Shown here piece after piece: positions 24,001 to 35,247 of a DNA stretch of 64,000 nt; position 1 is the first letter of the stretch, and every line of letters begins with the position of its first letter. The stretch is from Cryoendolithus antarcticus (Eukaryota; Ascomycota; Dothideomycetes; Cladosporiales; Cladosporiaceae), in contig NAJO01000033.1 of NCBI GenBank assembly GCA_002077065.1, positions 1 through 64,000 of the forward strand, read 5' to 3'. The notes beneath the pieces were generated by a model. It was not told where the DNA came from, did no database searches, and saw only the letters and a program-made list of their open reading frames with translations. The position numbers were made by a program, and so were the translations under genes.

Positions 24001-25499
24001 GCGTAGCTGCGGCAATGAAGAACCTTGTCGGCTGGGGTCCCAAACAGCCCAACGAGCCATCAGCTCCCCCCTCACCAACCTCAATTCGCGGCTCCTTTCA
24101 CGGCGACCGCTCCTACCGCTCTCGCCCACTCACAGACTACGACGCCTCGCTACTGCCGCCAGACCACCTTGATAATGTCATGGGTCCGCCGGCCCAGGCT
24201 CCGGCGCCTATCCCGTCAGTTCCCAACATGATCGTCAGAGACATGACTAAGATTCCCGAACTGCCGATCAAGTCGGTGTTCTTCACTTGGTCTGCATCAT
24301 ACTTTCGCGAACCGCAAATGCGGCCTTCAGAAGAAGACGAGCCAGGCTCACTAGACTACAACGAGCGCCTCTGGCGGCGGAATCGCAACGACAAGATCAT
24401 CGCGTCCACCCAGCCACTCAAGGAGGCAGCGGGTAGTCAGCGCTGGGATAAGCCAGACGGCTACTTCGGCATCGGCGCCGCGCCAATGAAGATGGTCTTC
24501 CACCAATTCGAGAACCATCTCGTCACCAGCGACGCGAGAGACAGCATTGCAGTCTGGGATTGGAAGGAACAGAAACAGATCAATCGCTTCAATAATTGCA
24601 ATCCTGCACGCAGCCGAGTGACGGAGTTGCGATTCATCAATGAAGATGATCAGGCTATGCTCATGACGGGTTCTAGCGACGGTGTCATTAAGATCTTCAG
24701 ACACTACGATAAGAAGGATAAAGTCGAACTGGCTTCTAGCTTCCGCGCGCTGTCGGATCTGGTGACGTCGGATTCCAAAGACGCCGGCTTAGTCTTCGAT
24801 TGGCAGCAAGGTCAAGGTCGCATCTTGGTAGCGGGCGACGACCGCGTCATCCGCGTCTGGCAAGCTGGCCACGAACTCTGCATCGCGGACATCCCCGCCC
24901 GCAGCGGCAGCTGCATTACGTCTCTGACTTCCGACCAAGTCGAGGGAAACGTATTCGTCGCGGGTTTCGGCAACGGCAGTGTACGCGCTTATGATCAGCG
25001 TCTAGCGCAACGGGACAGCATGGTCATGGGTTGGGTCGACCGAAGCCGCGACCACCGCTCATGGATCGTGGGTGTGCATCTCCAGCGTGGAGGGACGCGG
25101 GAACTTATCTCCGCTGAATCGAACGGCGGGATTCGACTGTGGGATCTTCGCTCTCCCTTATCCTTGGCATCCATCCCTTCGCCTCCTGGCCGCCCGCGCC
25201 ATCTCCGCACCTTGTCGGTCCACGAACACGCGCCGGTGTTCTGCACCGGCAATGCAGACCATACTGTACGTGTCTACAACACCAGTCTCAAGCGTCTCAG
25301 CACGTTTGAGCCTTACATGTCTTACCTGCGCATGAGCAGCACGCCCAGGAGCGCGCCTATCACGGCCACGGCATTCCATCCGCATCGCATGATGTTGGCT
25401 TGTGGGGCTGTAAATGATGGGCATGTCAATCTGTTCAAGTGTGAGGTTGGGTCTGGGGAGGAGGAGGGAAGGAGAGGGGAGGCGGAGTGGAGGGAGTAG
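21024..25499 (+). CDS. KOG1: KOG1/raptor, TORC1 scaffold subunit
   Basis: A single-exon protein of 1,491 residues from the ATG at 21024; yeast Kog1 and human raptor are about 1,550 and 1,335. The raptor N-terminal conserved, caspase-like domain is clear: FFMYFEDKRHET, then ILAICLNVGVDPPD, FHYNGHGVPKPTP and VWDCSAAGGI, the last two holding the His and Cys of the caspase-like pair. Helical HEAT-type repeats fill the middle, a Ser/Pro-rich linker follows, and WD repeats close the protein (SIAVWDWKEQ, VIKIFRHYD, VIRVWQAGH, GIRLWDLRS). Raptor presents substrates to TOR kinase and links TORC1 to Rag GTPases at the vacuole. Six residues from a TTG lie upstream in frame, but the ATG is the obvious start. 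Confidence 0.97.
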   Translation: MTRGANAGLLSEHDSNGFRSRHPQPVLSTLNTTTPEETIGSSEGSSTYRRPPTSRSRASTNNEGDSGSEDEGLQMARTNGANGHRQGMHTRDPSEAAATAVKIHTPNGRGEDRDGRFRMRHGWEAQLESPEQANLLSQTFFMYFEDKRHETAGNPPSDSDIKGAASEWRMKDRLKTVSAILAICLNVGVDPPDTVKTNPCARLECWYDPVPPDSTTSSTTTNNNAQIGKNLHSQYESLSLRTRYKPILDPTIEDLRKYTTSLRRTAHAERILFHYNGHGVPKPTPSGEVWCFNRSYTQYIPISLYDLQEWVGAPGLWVWDCSAAGGIISGFLEGAQKHNAKQEEAMARDPNRMQQQSRTRWEDCIHLAACRENESLPTNPDLPADVFTSCLTTPIAMAVRFFMLQNPLPSTSGITLAQAKDIPGKVTERRTPLGELNWIFTAITDTIAWNCLDKVLFKKLFRQDLMVAALFRNFLLAQRVMRIYHCHPQSHPVIPDTHNHPLWQSWDLAVEMILAQLPKLIEQQKANDAALEAIPNGTVAPPAPELEYIHSDFFADQLSAFEVYLSSAPAHAGARPPEQLPIVLQVLLSQIHRLRALILLSKFLDLGPWAVNLALSIGIFPYVLKLLQSQAIELKPPMVFIWARILAVDQSCQSDLVKDNGFTYFTNILNSANGLPIGNVAEHRAMCAFVIAMFCRDFRVGKAAVLETSPEIIESCLRHLLDLENPLLRQFACLCLSNLWKDFPAAKAMALQCQAHMRIKDRSHDPVPEVRAACLDALTSFVATGEVDAAVALEEETLASVVVAMGMDGSIMVRKELVVFYSTFIKRYEARFVVAAWEQLNEERDKRIGMKENKPPGGGGVNGRYLSFGGTEFQPEYESNKTTLSKKTIYRAVWRQTMSMSADPHAEVAQNASVVVDYVVSALLESPLGDYANAILDELTIEGLKGDGSQPTGMDTLTRQRSRDYGRPQTPPSPSASTASKADGYFALSRTASVAAAMKNLVGWGPKQPNEPSAPPSPTSIRGSFHGDRSYRSRPLTDYDASLLPPDHLDNVMGPPAQAPAPIPSVPNMIVRDMTKIPELPIKSVFFTWSASYFREPQMRPSEEDEPGSLDYNERLWRRNRNDKIIASTQPLKEAAGSQRWDKPDGYFGIGAAPMKMVFHQFENHLVTSDARDSIAVWDWKEQKQINRFNNCNPARSRVTELRFINEDDQAMLMTGSSDGVIKIFRHYDKKDKVELASSFRALSDLVTSDSKDAGLVFDWQQGQGRILVAGDDRVIRVWQAGHELCIADIPARSGSCITSLTSDQVEGNVFVAGFGNGSVRAYDQRLAQRDSMVMGWVDRSRDHRSWIVGVHLQRGGTRELISAESNGGIRLWDLRSPLSLASIPSPPGRPRHLRTLSVHEHAPVFCTGNADHTVRVYNTSLKRLSTFEPYMSYLRMSSTPRSAPITATAFHPHRMMLACGAVNDGHVNLFKCEVGSGEEEGRRGEAEWRE

Positions 25500-25771
25500 A
25501 GTGACTTTCCGCTTTATGCGCCATTAGGTTGAGATGGAGTGTTGCGGTAGCGGGAGTATTGTGGGATTAGCAGGGCGTCTTGCGTTTTGGGGACGGGCTT
25601 GTGGGAGTTGGGGTGGCACAATGGCAGGCGTAATGGGGTGGTGTTGTCTGGGTGAACTGGCTGGGAAGTGCGGTATACTAGGTGTTCTGCGGGAATGTAC
25701 AATGGCCTCATTATCATCCTCCCTGAAGGCACGGCAATTGCGACGATCTCATCTGCAACTCATCTCAAGTG

Positions 25772-26676
25772 CTACACTCCATCCTCGTAGTCCTCGTCTC
25801 CTGCCTCCTCGCGGCCATCGTCATCAGTTTCGACGCCTTCGCTATACTCGTCATCTCGTAATTCATCCGCAGCCACATCATCAAGTTTCTTACTTGCTCC
25901 CTCGTCATCCCCAAATCCCTCCCAGTCTTCCTCGTCGCCGCTGCTTGCTTCGTCATCACTTACCACCACCGAGTTGCTGAGCGCCAGTTTCTTCGCCGTC
26001 CTCTTCTTCCCCTGCACCTTAGTCTTTCCTCTCAACCGCTTCAACTCCACTGGCGATGCACAGCGCTGCTGTGTCATCGCCACCAGCGCGCCGGCGGCAT
26101 CGATACCTCCTTGGCCGACGTCTGGTTTGTTCTCCTCCTCGGTCACCACTCGAGACTTCTCTGGATCTGGCCTCCTCCTCCCGGCCCGTGCTTCTCTTTT
26201 TCTTCTCATAAATCCCTCTCTACGTCTCCGCTCTCCACTTCCAGGCTGTGTCGGTTCTAGAACGTAAGTCTCCCAGGTTCTCGCCACAAGACCATCCCGC
26301 AGCCCTCCTGCGATCGCAGCCTGCATCCCATGCTGCCACTTCGCAACGTCTTTGCCTTGCCGGCATTTGGGGCAGAACCACTGGATGTGGCTTGGGAGAT
26401 GGTCTTTGAGGCGGACGCAGGTGAGGTGGTAGAGGGAGATTCTGCACTGTTGGGGAATGTCAGTCGTAGTCACGACAAGGGGGTGGTGAAATGGGCGGAG
26501 AAAGGGGGAAGTGGAAGGCGAGTAGTTACATCTCTACTGTCGCATCTGATGATCGTCTCGGGGTCGAGAGAGGAGACGAGGGAGTAGCAGACGCAGATGT
26601 AGCCTGCTTCTGAGGCGGCTACATGGTTAGCAGCCCCAGTGCTGGGTTGACTGATCTGGAACCGCACTCTGGGCAT
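25772..26676 (-). CDS. PHD-finger protein
   Basis: I join 26676..26530 and 26446..25772, giving 273 residues. The 83-nt intron (GTAACT donor, CAACAG acceptor) falls inside the PHD finger. Once joined, the finger reads CVC, then IIRCDSRDC, YHLTC and FCPKC. That gives the Cys4-His-Cys3 order at about residues 28-80, with the aromatic residue before the last CxxC. PHD fingers read histone H3 tails, often K4 methylation. The rest is low complexity: a basic middle (RRRREGFMRRKREARAGRRR) and a very acidic C-terminus rich in Asp and Glu. It is probably a small chromatin-associated nuclear protein. No homologue name can be given. It converges with KOG1 272 bp away. Confidence 0.75.
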
Positions 26677-26940
26677 CTTGCAGGTCGCGTCTACTGTACG
26701 TGCTTATCACTGACAGGAAGAGTGGGAAAGAGCTTTGTTGATGAATAAATTTATGATCGCAGGATCATGATCCAAGTGGAAGTCGATAGCTTCTGACCTA
26801 GACAATGTGACCAGAAGGAGCCAGTGACGGCGATGGTCACATCGTGGAAGGCGAAGCAGGAGTCTGTCAATCTCGTTACACTATTCTACTCAGGTACCCG
26901 CGATGTTCTGTGCTCTCTGCCATATCCTCTGTTTGAGCTT

Positions 26941-28920
26941 CTAGCTCCACAGAATGTTGAGCTTGCGGAGTCCCTTCTTTGGCTTCGCTGGTGGCTCTGG
27001 ATTCCGCTCGGCGATGAGAATGAATTCCATAATGGGGCTATCCGTCAAAGAAACCATCTTCGTCTTCGCTGCGAACTTGTAGATGAAGTACAGGAGGAAG
27101 ATCAAGGGGATGTTGAAGTAAGAGGAGACGAAGGTCTCGTTGTCCCAGCTAGTGATAACGTTAGCTCGGCTCGGACCACGACCTGGTGTCGAACAACTTA
27201 CTGTCCGTGGATGAAGGTGGTGTACCCTCCAGTCAAGAGAAGTATGATGAATGAGAAAACGCCGATCCATGCAGCGTATGGCTGGAGTGGTGCCTTCCAT
27301 GGTAGGCGTTCACGGGGAATACCCTGTTTCTTCATAGCGTAGAAGACTGCCAGCATATCAGCATCAGAACGACTTGTGAATCGTGAGAAGACACTCACAA
27401 CGTAGGTACACTATGCATATGATAGTCCAATTGACTAGTGCAGCAACGGAGACCAGATCTTGCAGCCAGCTGAAGACAGTTGATGCACCGCTTGACAAGC
27501 TCATGAAGCCTAGGCACACGAAGAGACTGAGTGAGGTGACGGCGACCCATGGAATGCCAAAGCGGTTAACGCGCTTGAAAATCTTTGGTGCGCGGCCCTC
27601 CCGAGCAAGGCCATAGAGGATACGCGATCCATTGAGCAGGCCAGAGTTGCCGGCGGACCAAGCTGACGTCAGGACGACGGCATTGATGATGTGAGGGACG
27701 ACCTTGACGCCAGCGCCGGTGGCAGCAATGACGAACGGCGACTGCGCAGCGGTTCCAGTGGATTGCAACAAGTTCTTATCGTTTGATGGGACCAGCATGC
27801 CCACGAAGAAGATCGAGAGGACGTAGAATAGCAGTACCCTCACGAAGATGCGCTTTGCAGCCATTGGTATAGCACGTCTTGGGCACTGTGTCTCCGCCGC
27901 AGCCATGCTGATATTTTCGATGCCACTGTACGCATACACTGTTAGACAGGGTATGAAGATCACTGATACTGTGTCGAAGCACGTACCTGTACGCATACAC
28001 CGCATTTGAGAACACGGTCCAGAAGCCAGCGAATTGGCCAAGACCTCCAGGAATGCCCAAGTACTGAACGAATGGGCCAGGATCGCGCCAGTACTTGAAC
28101 CCATATACCTCTCCAGTCGGACCGCCGCCGCAGACCAAGACCAATGACATGAGGTTTAGACCCACGACTAACATGATCTTTAGTAGTGCGAAGCTGAATT
28201 CGAGCTCGCCGTAGACTCTGACTAGATAGATATTTGATGCCACGAGTAGGAGACCGAAGATGACGATCCAGACTGCATTAGAGACGCTCTCGTTCCAGAA
28301 GTTGACAATGACTGCAGCGGCTACGATCTCTGCAGGTAGAGAGACCATGTAGCTGTACACCTGCGCAACTGTAAGCCTTGTGCGTTACATCTGATTGAGC
28401 TTATACAGACCTGATTCCAGCCGTTGGCAAACGCGAGCGCAGGGTCGAAGAAGTACTCAGCGTGACGAATGATGCCTCCTGATAGTGGGACCAAGGCGCT
28501 CATCTCCGCAATTGACAGCACAGGCGCTGTGACAAGGAAGCCGACGAAAAGGTAGCCAAGCTTCGCATCCATTGTCAGCATGCTACGATGCAGCCAGGAT
28601 CGTTCGATCTTACAAATGCTCCAAGAGGTCCACCACGAGTAATTGCTTTTCCACTGCCCAAGAACAAGCCTGTGCCAATGGTACCAGCTAAAGCTATCAT
28701 CTGGATATGGCGTTGTTGCAAGCCTCGACGCAGCTCAGCTGCAATTCGATGTAAGCAAGAATCACTGTTCCGCCCGCCTCTTGTAAGTCATACCCTTCTC
28801 GGCGAAATCTACGGGACCTGCATCATCGTAGACCGGTGATGCCTCGACATCGACCACTCCTTTCTCATCCTGAAGAGGATACTGCTTCTTCTCGTTGCTT
28901 GACGTCGGTGATTCTGCCAT
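26941..28920 (-). CDS. Amino-acid permease, APC superfamily
   Basis: I join 28920..28794, 28738..28614, 28560..28411, 28360..27987, 27925..27399, 27346..27202 and 27148..26941, giving 551 residues. All six introns are 50-61 nt and in phase. The first transmembrane helix has the signature [20 protein letters not shown], followed by [22 protein letters not shown] and [16 protein letters not shown]. About twelve hydrophobic segments follow, including [15 protein letters not shown]. Both ends are hydrophilic and cytosolic. This is the fungal AAT family of proton-coupled plasma-membrane permeases; substrate specificity cannot be read from sequence. The intron at 27926-27986 is flanked by an exact 14-bp direct repeat (see findings). 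The gene lies between KOG1 and SEA4. Confidence 0.93.
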
Positions 28921-30383
28921 GCTGTAGACTGAACAAAATGCGTAGGAGACCGTGGTACCTTTACAAACCCAACAATGCCCAACGAGGTCGCACGCGACAT
29001 ATGTACCCGCGCAAAAGAATACAAGCCACCGCAGATAAGGAATGGTGACAGGCGCTAAGCAAGCGAAGATCACCGCAGAGCTCTGGACTAGAACACTTCT
29101 CGAAGAAGAAGGCTGATAAGGCTCTTGGCTGAGTTGGCACTGCTGTAGCTGGGAAGCTATGTATAGCGGACTTACCTAGGGCGACTCTTTAGTGCATCAG
29201 TAATTTACATAGAAGTCGAGCTTACATTCAGGCGCACTTCTACGCCTGTGCTGCACGTGGCAGACGCACAGTACCGCGCGTAGATAGACCCATTGCCCGA
29301 GATTGCACTCAATGCATTGCCGCATAGTGCGTTATGCTGGATCAGATTGACGAGAAAGACAGCCTCGCCAATCTTGCCGTTCGTGATAGCGAGCACACAA
29401 GGGTGGTAGAGAAAGGTGCCATAACGCCATGTGCGGCGGATGTAACCTTGGAGGGTCCAGATCGTCTGTGCCGCAGGTAGAGCACCCAGATCGCTACAAC
29501 CTCTTTCGAACAGCCAGCACGCGTGAAACTAGGTGATGTAAGTCTCTTCGTGGCCGCAGCGGTAATGACAGCTTGACCTCGAAGATGCGACTGCATGGCG
29601 GCTTCCAAGCATGCCAATGACCCAGATGTGTTTTGGACTCCTCGTGTCGTTCTCATGTCGCGTAGACTCTTATCAGGTGCGGCAGAAGTCCTCGAATGGG
29701 ACGCCAACACCTAGGCGAGGCTTCTCCAAACGCTGCGATAAGCTTGCATGAAGGCAGTCCTTGGCTGCAAATCTGCTATGAAGGCTGCGCGCCATCTTGC
29801 GGAGCAGGCTGTAGACATTGTGGGACGTCAGAAGGTTGTAAGGAGATCAGACAGGGTCGAAGATTGAGATCGGGAAGACGTGAAGTTCATGTAGTCAGCC
29901 TGACATGTAGAAAGGCGTGAAGTTCGGTGTCCTGTTTAGGCGATGCCAGACCTCACTCTTAGCGGTGTGGCGGGACGATCACAGGTAGACATCATCGAAT
30001 GGCCTGCAATAGACCTGTTGTAGTGATACGGTAGACATCGAGTCTCCAAACGATTTACCAGTGGTCTTCACTCTTGTCGTACGCATCAGAACGATGAAGT
30101 TACGCTGTGGTCACCAGCGAGAGACACCACTCAAGTAACGATGCTTCACAGCTGACTAATGCCGACTTCCAGTCCAACCACCAAGTGCTCCCAACACTGC
30201 CAGCGATACTAGCACTGGAATGCCTGCGTGTCCATAGCGTAGAGTCTGGGCACTGTCTCCGATCAATACACAAGCTATCGTACATTGCACTTACTGTACT
30301 AGCTAGCCACACGCGAAGTAAGCAGATCCAGACCGACCGCGATCTCTCCGAGCAAGTGTAGCCTCAGAGTCCGCAGAGACGGA
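28921..30383. other. Intergenic region, 1.5 kb
   Basis: No gene is firmly supported. It holds the permease promoter and the 3' flank of the large GTPase gene. On the minus strand, about 29205-29530 has a 100-codon open frame with several Cys. It lacks an ATG and a signal peptide, so I do not call it a gene (see findings). Confidence 0.35.
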
Positions 30384-33300
30384 TTACTGGTCTCCGGACT
30401 CACCATCGTTCACATCATCCCTCGCCTGGGAGTCCTCCACCTCGTCATCCTCCGACTCAGAGAACATAGGCGACCCTGGTCCGTCGTCCTCAAACTCGAT
30501 CTCAGCTCCCCCTTGAACAGCCTCCTGAGGTTCCCCACTCTCTTCGTCCACCCCCAGATCCTCCTCGTCGCACTCCACAACAGCCGAGTACTTCTCGTCG
30601 GCTTTAGCCACAGCTTCATCGACTGCCCTGCGAACAGCACGCTCCTCGTACGGCATAACGCGGGCTTTGTCGACGTCAACGCCAACGAGAGTCATGTAGT
30701 CGCGGTTCATGGAGATGTACACCTGATCCGCGCGTTCCTTCATGGAGGCTTTGACAGCTTCGCACATGCCTGTCAATTGCTCTTTGACCGTATCGGAAGC
30801 GGCGCGGAACATAGTCGCTTGATGGGTTGCAACGTGGTTTGCCATATGCAGCTTCATCCTGGAGTATGATCCGGTGCCTGCCAAGATGTTAGTATACAAG
30901 CTCAACGAACTTGCGAGACAACCAACTTACCTGCTTCGTTAGTGCAATGAACATACGCCGACTCCATTGCTGAAGCGATCACAGGTGTGAACTCGCGATT
31001 GATCTCTCGCTGCTTTTCCTGAATGCCCTGGATCATCGTCTGCGCTAGGTCGGTAAAGATGGCTTCATACGCGCCGAGCTGAATGCGAAGTCTGCCGATA
31101 CGCGCCAGGCCGTGTCCCTTCTGCGAGAAGCGAGCTTCCAGCGCAGTGTGGAAGTCCTTCAGCGTCGTACCGGCACTCTTGGTAAAGCCTTCCAAGATCG
31201 CTGGCAGCTGCCTCTGGAATGCACGCTCCCAGTGACTTGCCAGCGTCTTGTACATCGGCTCGACCAGATCGGCATTGAAGTCCCGCGCGCCCGCCGAACC
31301 GCTTGTATAGACACCATAGCGACGCACGACAGCTTTGTACGTCGACCAGTAGAGGCCGCCATCGTTGCGGTGAGCACCCCAGCCGGCTGACGTGGGACCA
31401 GCTTTGTCTCCGGCAGCATCGATGGCTCCAGTAAAGTTATCGAAGATCTGTTCGCACATGGTCTCCATGGCGTCATCCATGATCTCTCCAACGCGCATCT
31501 CCAATTGCTTCCCGAGCTGCTTCAGCTTGCTCGTCAGGAAGACTCTCTCGTCTGTCCGTTGTTGACTGGTCATCTTAAGTCCAGTACCATCGTCGGATGA
31601 CCAGAGACCCAGCGATGTCAAAAGCTGGTTTACACTGTTCAAGAATCGCTTGCAGGCCGTTGCTCTGCCGTTCTCCGTGAGCTGCTTGCAATGAGCCTGC
31701 AGTTGAGGGATCTCTGTCTGGTCAGCATGGGTGAATCCAGCAACAGCACTGTCCTTCTGCATGCGACCACTGAGCTTCTGGTAAGCTCGACTGCTGACGC
31801 AGTACACGGGCAGCGATCGAGCAACTTCTTCATAGTCGCGAAGATCCTCATCGGGGTTGAACGCATCTGGGTCCTCATCCGCCGCGTCCTCCTGATCGAG
31901 CTCTCGAATGCCAGCAGCAAAGTCAGCACGAATGGCTTCGCGGGAGTACTCGTTTTTGCCTTCGATGCACATGATATCTTGCTGGGCTTCAATCACTGCA
32001 GCCTCGTCGTCGAGGGTAGGAATGATTTCGCGCAGCTCCTTGATCTTTTCCCGCAGGCTGGCTATCTCCTTTCGAGCATGCTTCTTACTCGACTTCACTT
32101 TGTCGATCTTCTCATTGATATCCTCTTCGGTCAGAGGGTTGCTGGACTGGCTGTTACCAAACTCAGTCTCCTCATCATCCGTGTCGGAGTTGACAGTGAT
32201 CTGATCATCATCGTCATCAAGGCGTGCGCGTTTGTTGCGCGACCCCGGAGACGCCTTGCCAGAGCGCTTCCGCTTCTTGGATGTCGCTTTAGGCGCATAG
32301 ACAGTGTTTCCTGCTTCGACCTGCTCCAAGAGCTCCTCCCACTTCTCAAGCTGGTCGTCCAGATCTTCAGCGGCCTTGTCGTGATCAGCCTTGTCGTCCT
32401 TAGCCTGATCGGCTTGCTTCTTGGTGAGTCGCTTCTTGCGCATGATGTCGCTAAGCTTGTCGTCCAGCTTACTCATGCGAGACCCAAGACGCAGGGCATC
32501 CGCTGCTTCGGTCTTCGAGATGTCATCGGTTTTCGAGCAGATGAAGGTTACTGCAGAGTATGTACCATCATACTTCAGCTGACGCTTGAAGGTATTGCCG
32601 AGCAAATTCTTTGCAGCCTTGTCGTCGACAGCTCTGTTGATGGGCGCAACGATCCACAAACCAGTGCATTGCTTCATGTACCCTTCAGCGACAGCCGCAC
32701 GGGCTGCGTTGCTGTCGTGGACACCTGGTAAGTCAACGATGACTGCGCCAGTGGACAGTGCATCAGCCTTGCTATAAATTTTCACGACTTTGATCAGAGG
32801 CCAATACTCGAAGTGGCGTTTCGGGTTGGTCTTCTTGTTGCCATTCTTGTCAAGCTCGATTTTCTCCTTGCTATCCACATAGTGCTGCAGGCGGGTGTAG
32901 AAGCTCGCACAGTCCGCACTGTTAATGCGCTTAGTGGTGCCCAGCACTGACTGCACTGTTGGCACGCGCATGAGGCTCGCGACTGTGCTCTTACCAAGCA
33001 TCTCATTGGTATGCTTGTGGTAGACGGCACGGATCTTGGCGTATGCTATCCCAGCATCGGATTCAGGATTGTGAGCTTCTTTGAGGATGTGTCCCTCGTG
33101 ATCGAAGATCTCTTTGAACAGGATCTTGAGCTCCCGCTCCCAGTCCTCAGGCCGGATGAACTCAATCTCGGCTCTGTACCTCGCTCCCTCGGCCGTGGAG
33201 TAATTGTATGACATCTCTGTCACCACAGCTGTACAGGCACACATGCAGTTCGTAGGGACCAAGCGCTCCTCATCGAGGATGGCGTTGATGACCGAAGACT

Positions 33301-34471
33301 TGCCTGCTCCCGTATTGCCGACCACGCCGACAACCGTGCGTGTCTTTGAAGCTTGCTTGAGCACATCTTCAATCTGCGAGAGCCAGGACTGCGCCTCTTC
33401 GTCTGCGGGTAGTGTCCTCAAAGGCTGCTCGATCTCGGACAAGACAGCGACGCTTGCGCGCACTGCAGCTTCCAATCGCTCCGGAGAAGTCTGCATCAAC
33501 AGCTCGCGGAGCGGGCCACCGCGATCTGTCTCCTGCTCCTCCTCAGCTTGTTGTGAGTTCTCGAAGGCATTCTCGATTGCACGTGGTGCATACTCTTGAC
33601 TCGGAGCAACGTTCTCATCCTTCACGTCCACGGCTGCGTCAGACGAAGGCCCGACTTGAGTGTGCATTGTGGAGTAGTCTGGGCGTGCAGCCATAGTATG
33701 AATGCCACCAGTCCTGACTTTGCGTGGAACTTGAGCTGGTTCGGTGGACGAAGGAACTGGGCCTGCTGGACCGTATGCGATGAAAGGATCGTCGTTCGCT
33801 TGTTGAGTTGGCTGAGCTTCCTGTCCAGGCGTCGGGGCGGTGGTCGAGATGGCTGATGCTATGAATGGATGGGGAGGCCCGGCCGGTGATGACGGTGGCA
33901 CTTGGGAAGACTGCACGGGCTGTGCTGAAGGAGGCGTCGAATTCGTGAGTCGAGTCCGTGATGGCTTTCTCTGTGCCTTGAGAGGTGAACGAATGCCAGT
34001 GATTGGTTTAGGAGGTGAAGAGTGAAAGTCAGACGTTGACTCAGGCGCCACTGCGGCGCTGAGCTGTCGCGTCACAGGCTCTAAGGGTCGTCTACCACTG
34101 CCGGCAGACGATGTTGGTGTCTTGGCCGGAACGGTGCTGGTCGCTGTGGTCTTGATCCTTGCGAGAGGAATAATGTGGTGATCGCGCCAAACGTCGAGAG
34201 TACTGCTCCTTGAGTACGCGGACAGTGATCTTCTGCGAGCTTCGTTAGACGTGTGGAATGATCATGCAGCCGTGGACGGTGCGGTACATACATCACGTGC
34301 TTTCAGCCATAGGAACTGCTCGGCGGCTGGTGCAGTCTCATCAAGGTCATGTTTTTGAATGGCAACGACGTGCCGGCCTTCCCTGCCGAGGTGTTCATCG
34401 AGTCGGTCAATCACTGTTGGCGCGATGGCTTTGGCGTGCGCACGAAGGCGGTGCTGGTCTTGGTTGTCCAT
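30384..34471 (-). CDS. Large SLIP-GC-like (dynamin-superfamily) GTPase
   Basis: I join 34471..34292, 34232..34204, 34157..30931 and 30877..30384, giving 1,309 residues. Introns are 59, 46 and 53 nt, and the second exon is only 29 nt. A disordered Pro/Ser-rich N-terminus leads to a G domain. The P-loop GNTGAGKSS is near residue 350, the switch region has a candidate Thr in TNCMCACTAVVTE, the G3 motif is VIVDLPGVHD, and G4 is CSKTD. Acidic/basic coiled-coil stretches follow (KKRKRSGKASPGSRNKRARL could be a nuclear signal), then a helical region and a very acidic C-terminus. The family resembles vertebrate nuclear GTPase SLIP-GC (NUGGC) and fungal relatives. Targets are unknown. The last two coding joins are well supported; the 29-nt exon is inferred from phase. 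Confidence 0.82.
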
Positions 34472-35247
34472 CTAAACCGCGGACTGCTCCGGTATCTCTG
34501 GCCGCTAGTAAGAGCTCACGTGCTCGTACACGCCTTTCCGTGCAGCGGTAGCATGTGCATAGTGTGACATCGAGTGAACGTGGAATCCGAGACAGTCGCG
34601 TCCAGGGCCAGGGAAGTCGCGTCGTGATCTTTAAAGTTCGGCCCGAAGCTGGCGTCTGTGGCGCGCGAGCACGTGATGTTCTTTGCGATAGGTATCGTGA
34701 GGAACATCACTGGAGGAAGACACAAAGACTAGGATAAGTGCAGACGGGGATGAGAGGCACTGTTGTACACAGTGGACACGTCATCAGAAAGTACTGCTTA
34801 AGTATCTTCGTTGGGTCCCATCACTGAACTACTTGCCTGAGAACTAGCGCAGTCGCCCGTCGCGAAGTGCTGTCGAAGGCTCCTTCTGTCCTCCACTGCG
34901 GCGAGTGAGAGACTTCTCGGGATCGGATCAGTGATAGCTCATTTTAGATACTCTGCTCGAGACGACAGCTCAGTCGTGGAAGCATCTGACTCATCCACGC
35001 CTCCCACTTCCGTCCGGCGGTGAAGAGAGATAAGAGTGTCCGGATGCCGTTGGCAGTGATACCGTATGTATCGATCGAGGATCAGTGCACAGCAGTGGAT
35101 GCCTTAGGTGTGCCGTCAAACGTCCTTCGGGTATAAGCCTGGAACAAGGCAAACTCTTGGTCCATTGCATCGGGCTGTAGTTGTTACCCAGCTCTGCCCA
35201 CGGCTGTGGTCACGACCACTGCTTCGGGTGGACGTGGTTGTGTCTCC
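34472..35247. other. Intergenic region, 0.8 kb
   Basis: This is the upstream region of the large GTPase gene and the 3' flank of EFG1, both on the minus strand. No gene, RNA or repeat is supported. Confidence 0.4.

Noticed and set aside
31691..32731. 346-codon plus-strand frame opposite the large GTPase gene
   Set aside because: It is the antisense shadow of a Glu/Lys-rich coiled-coil region, giving Leu/Val/Ser-rich nonsense.
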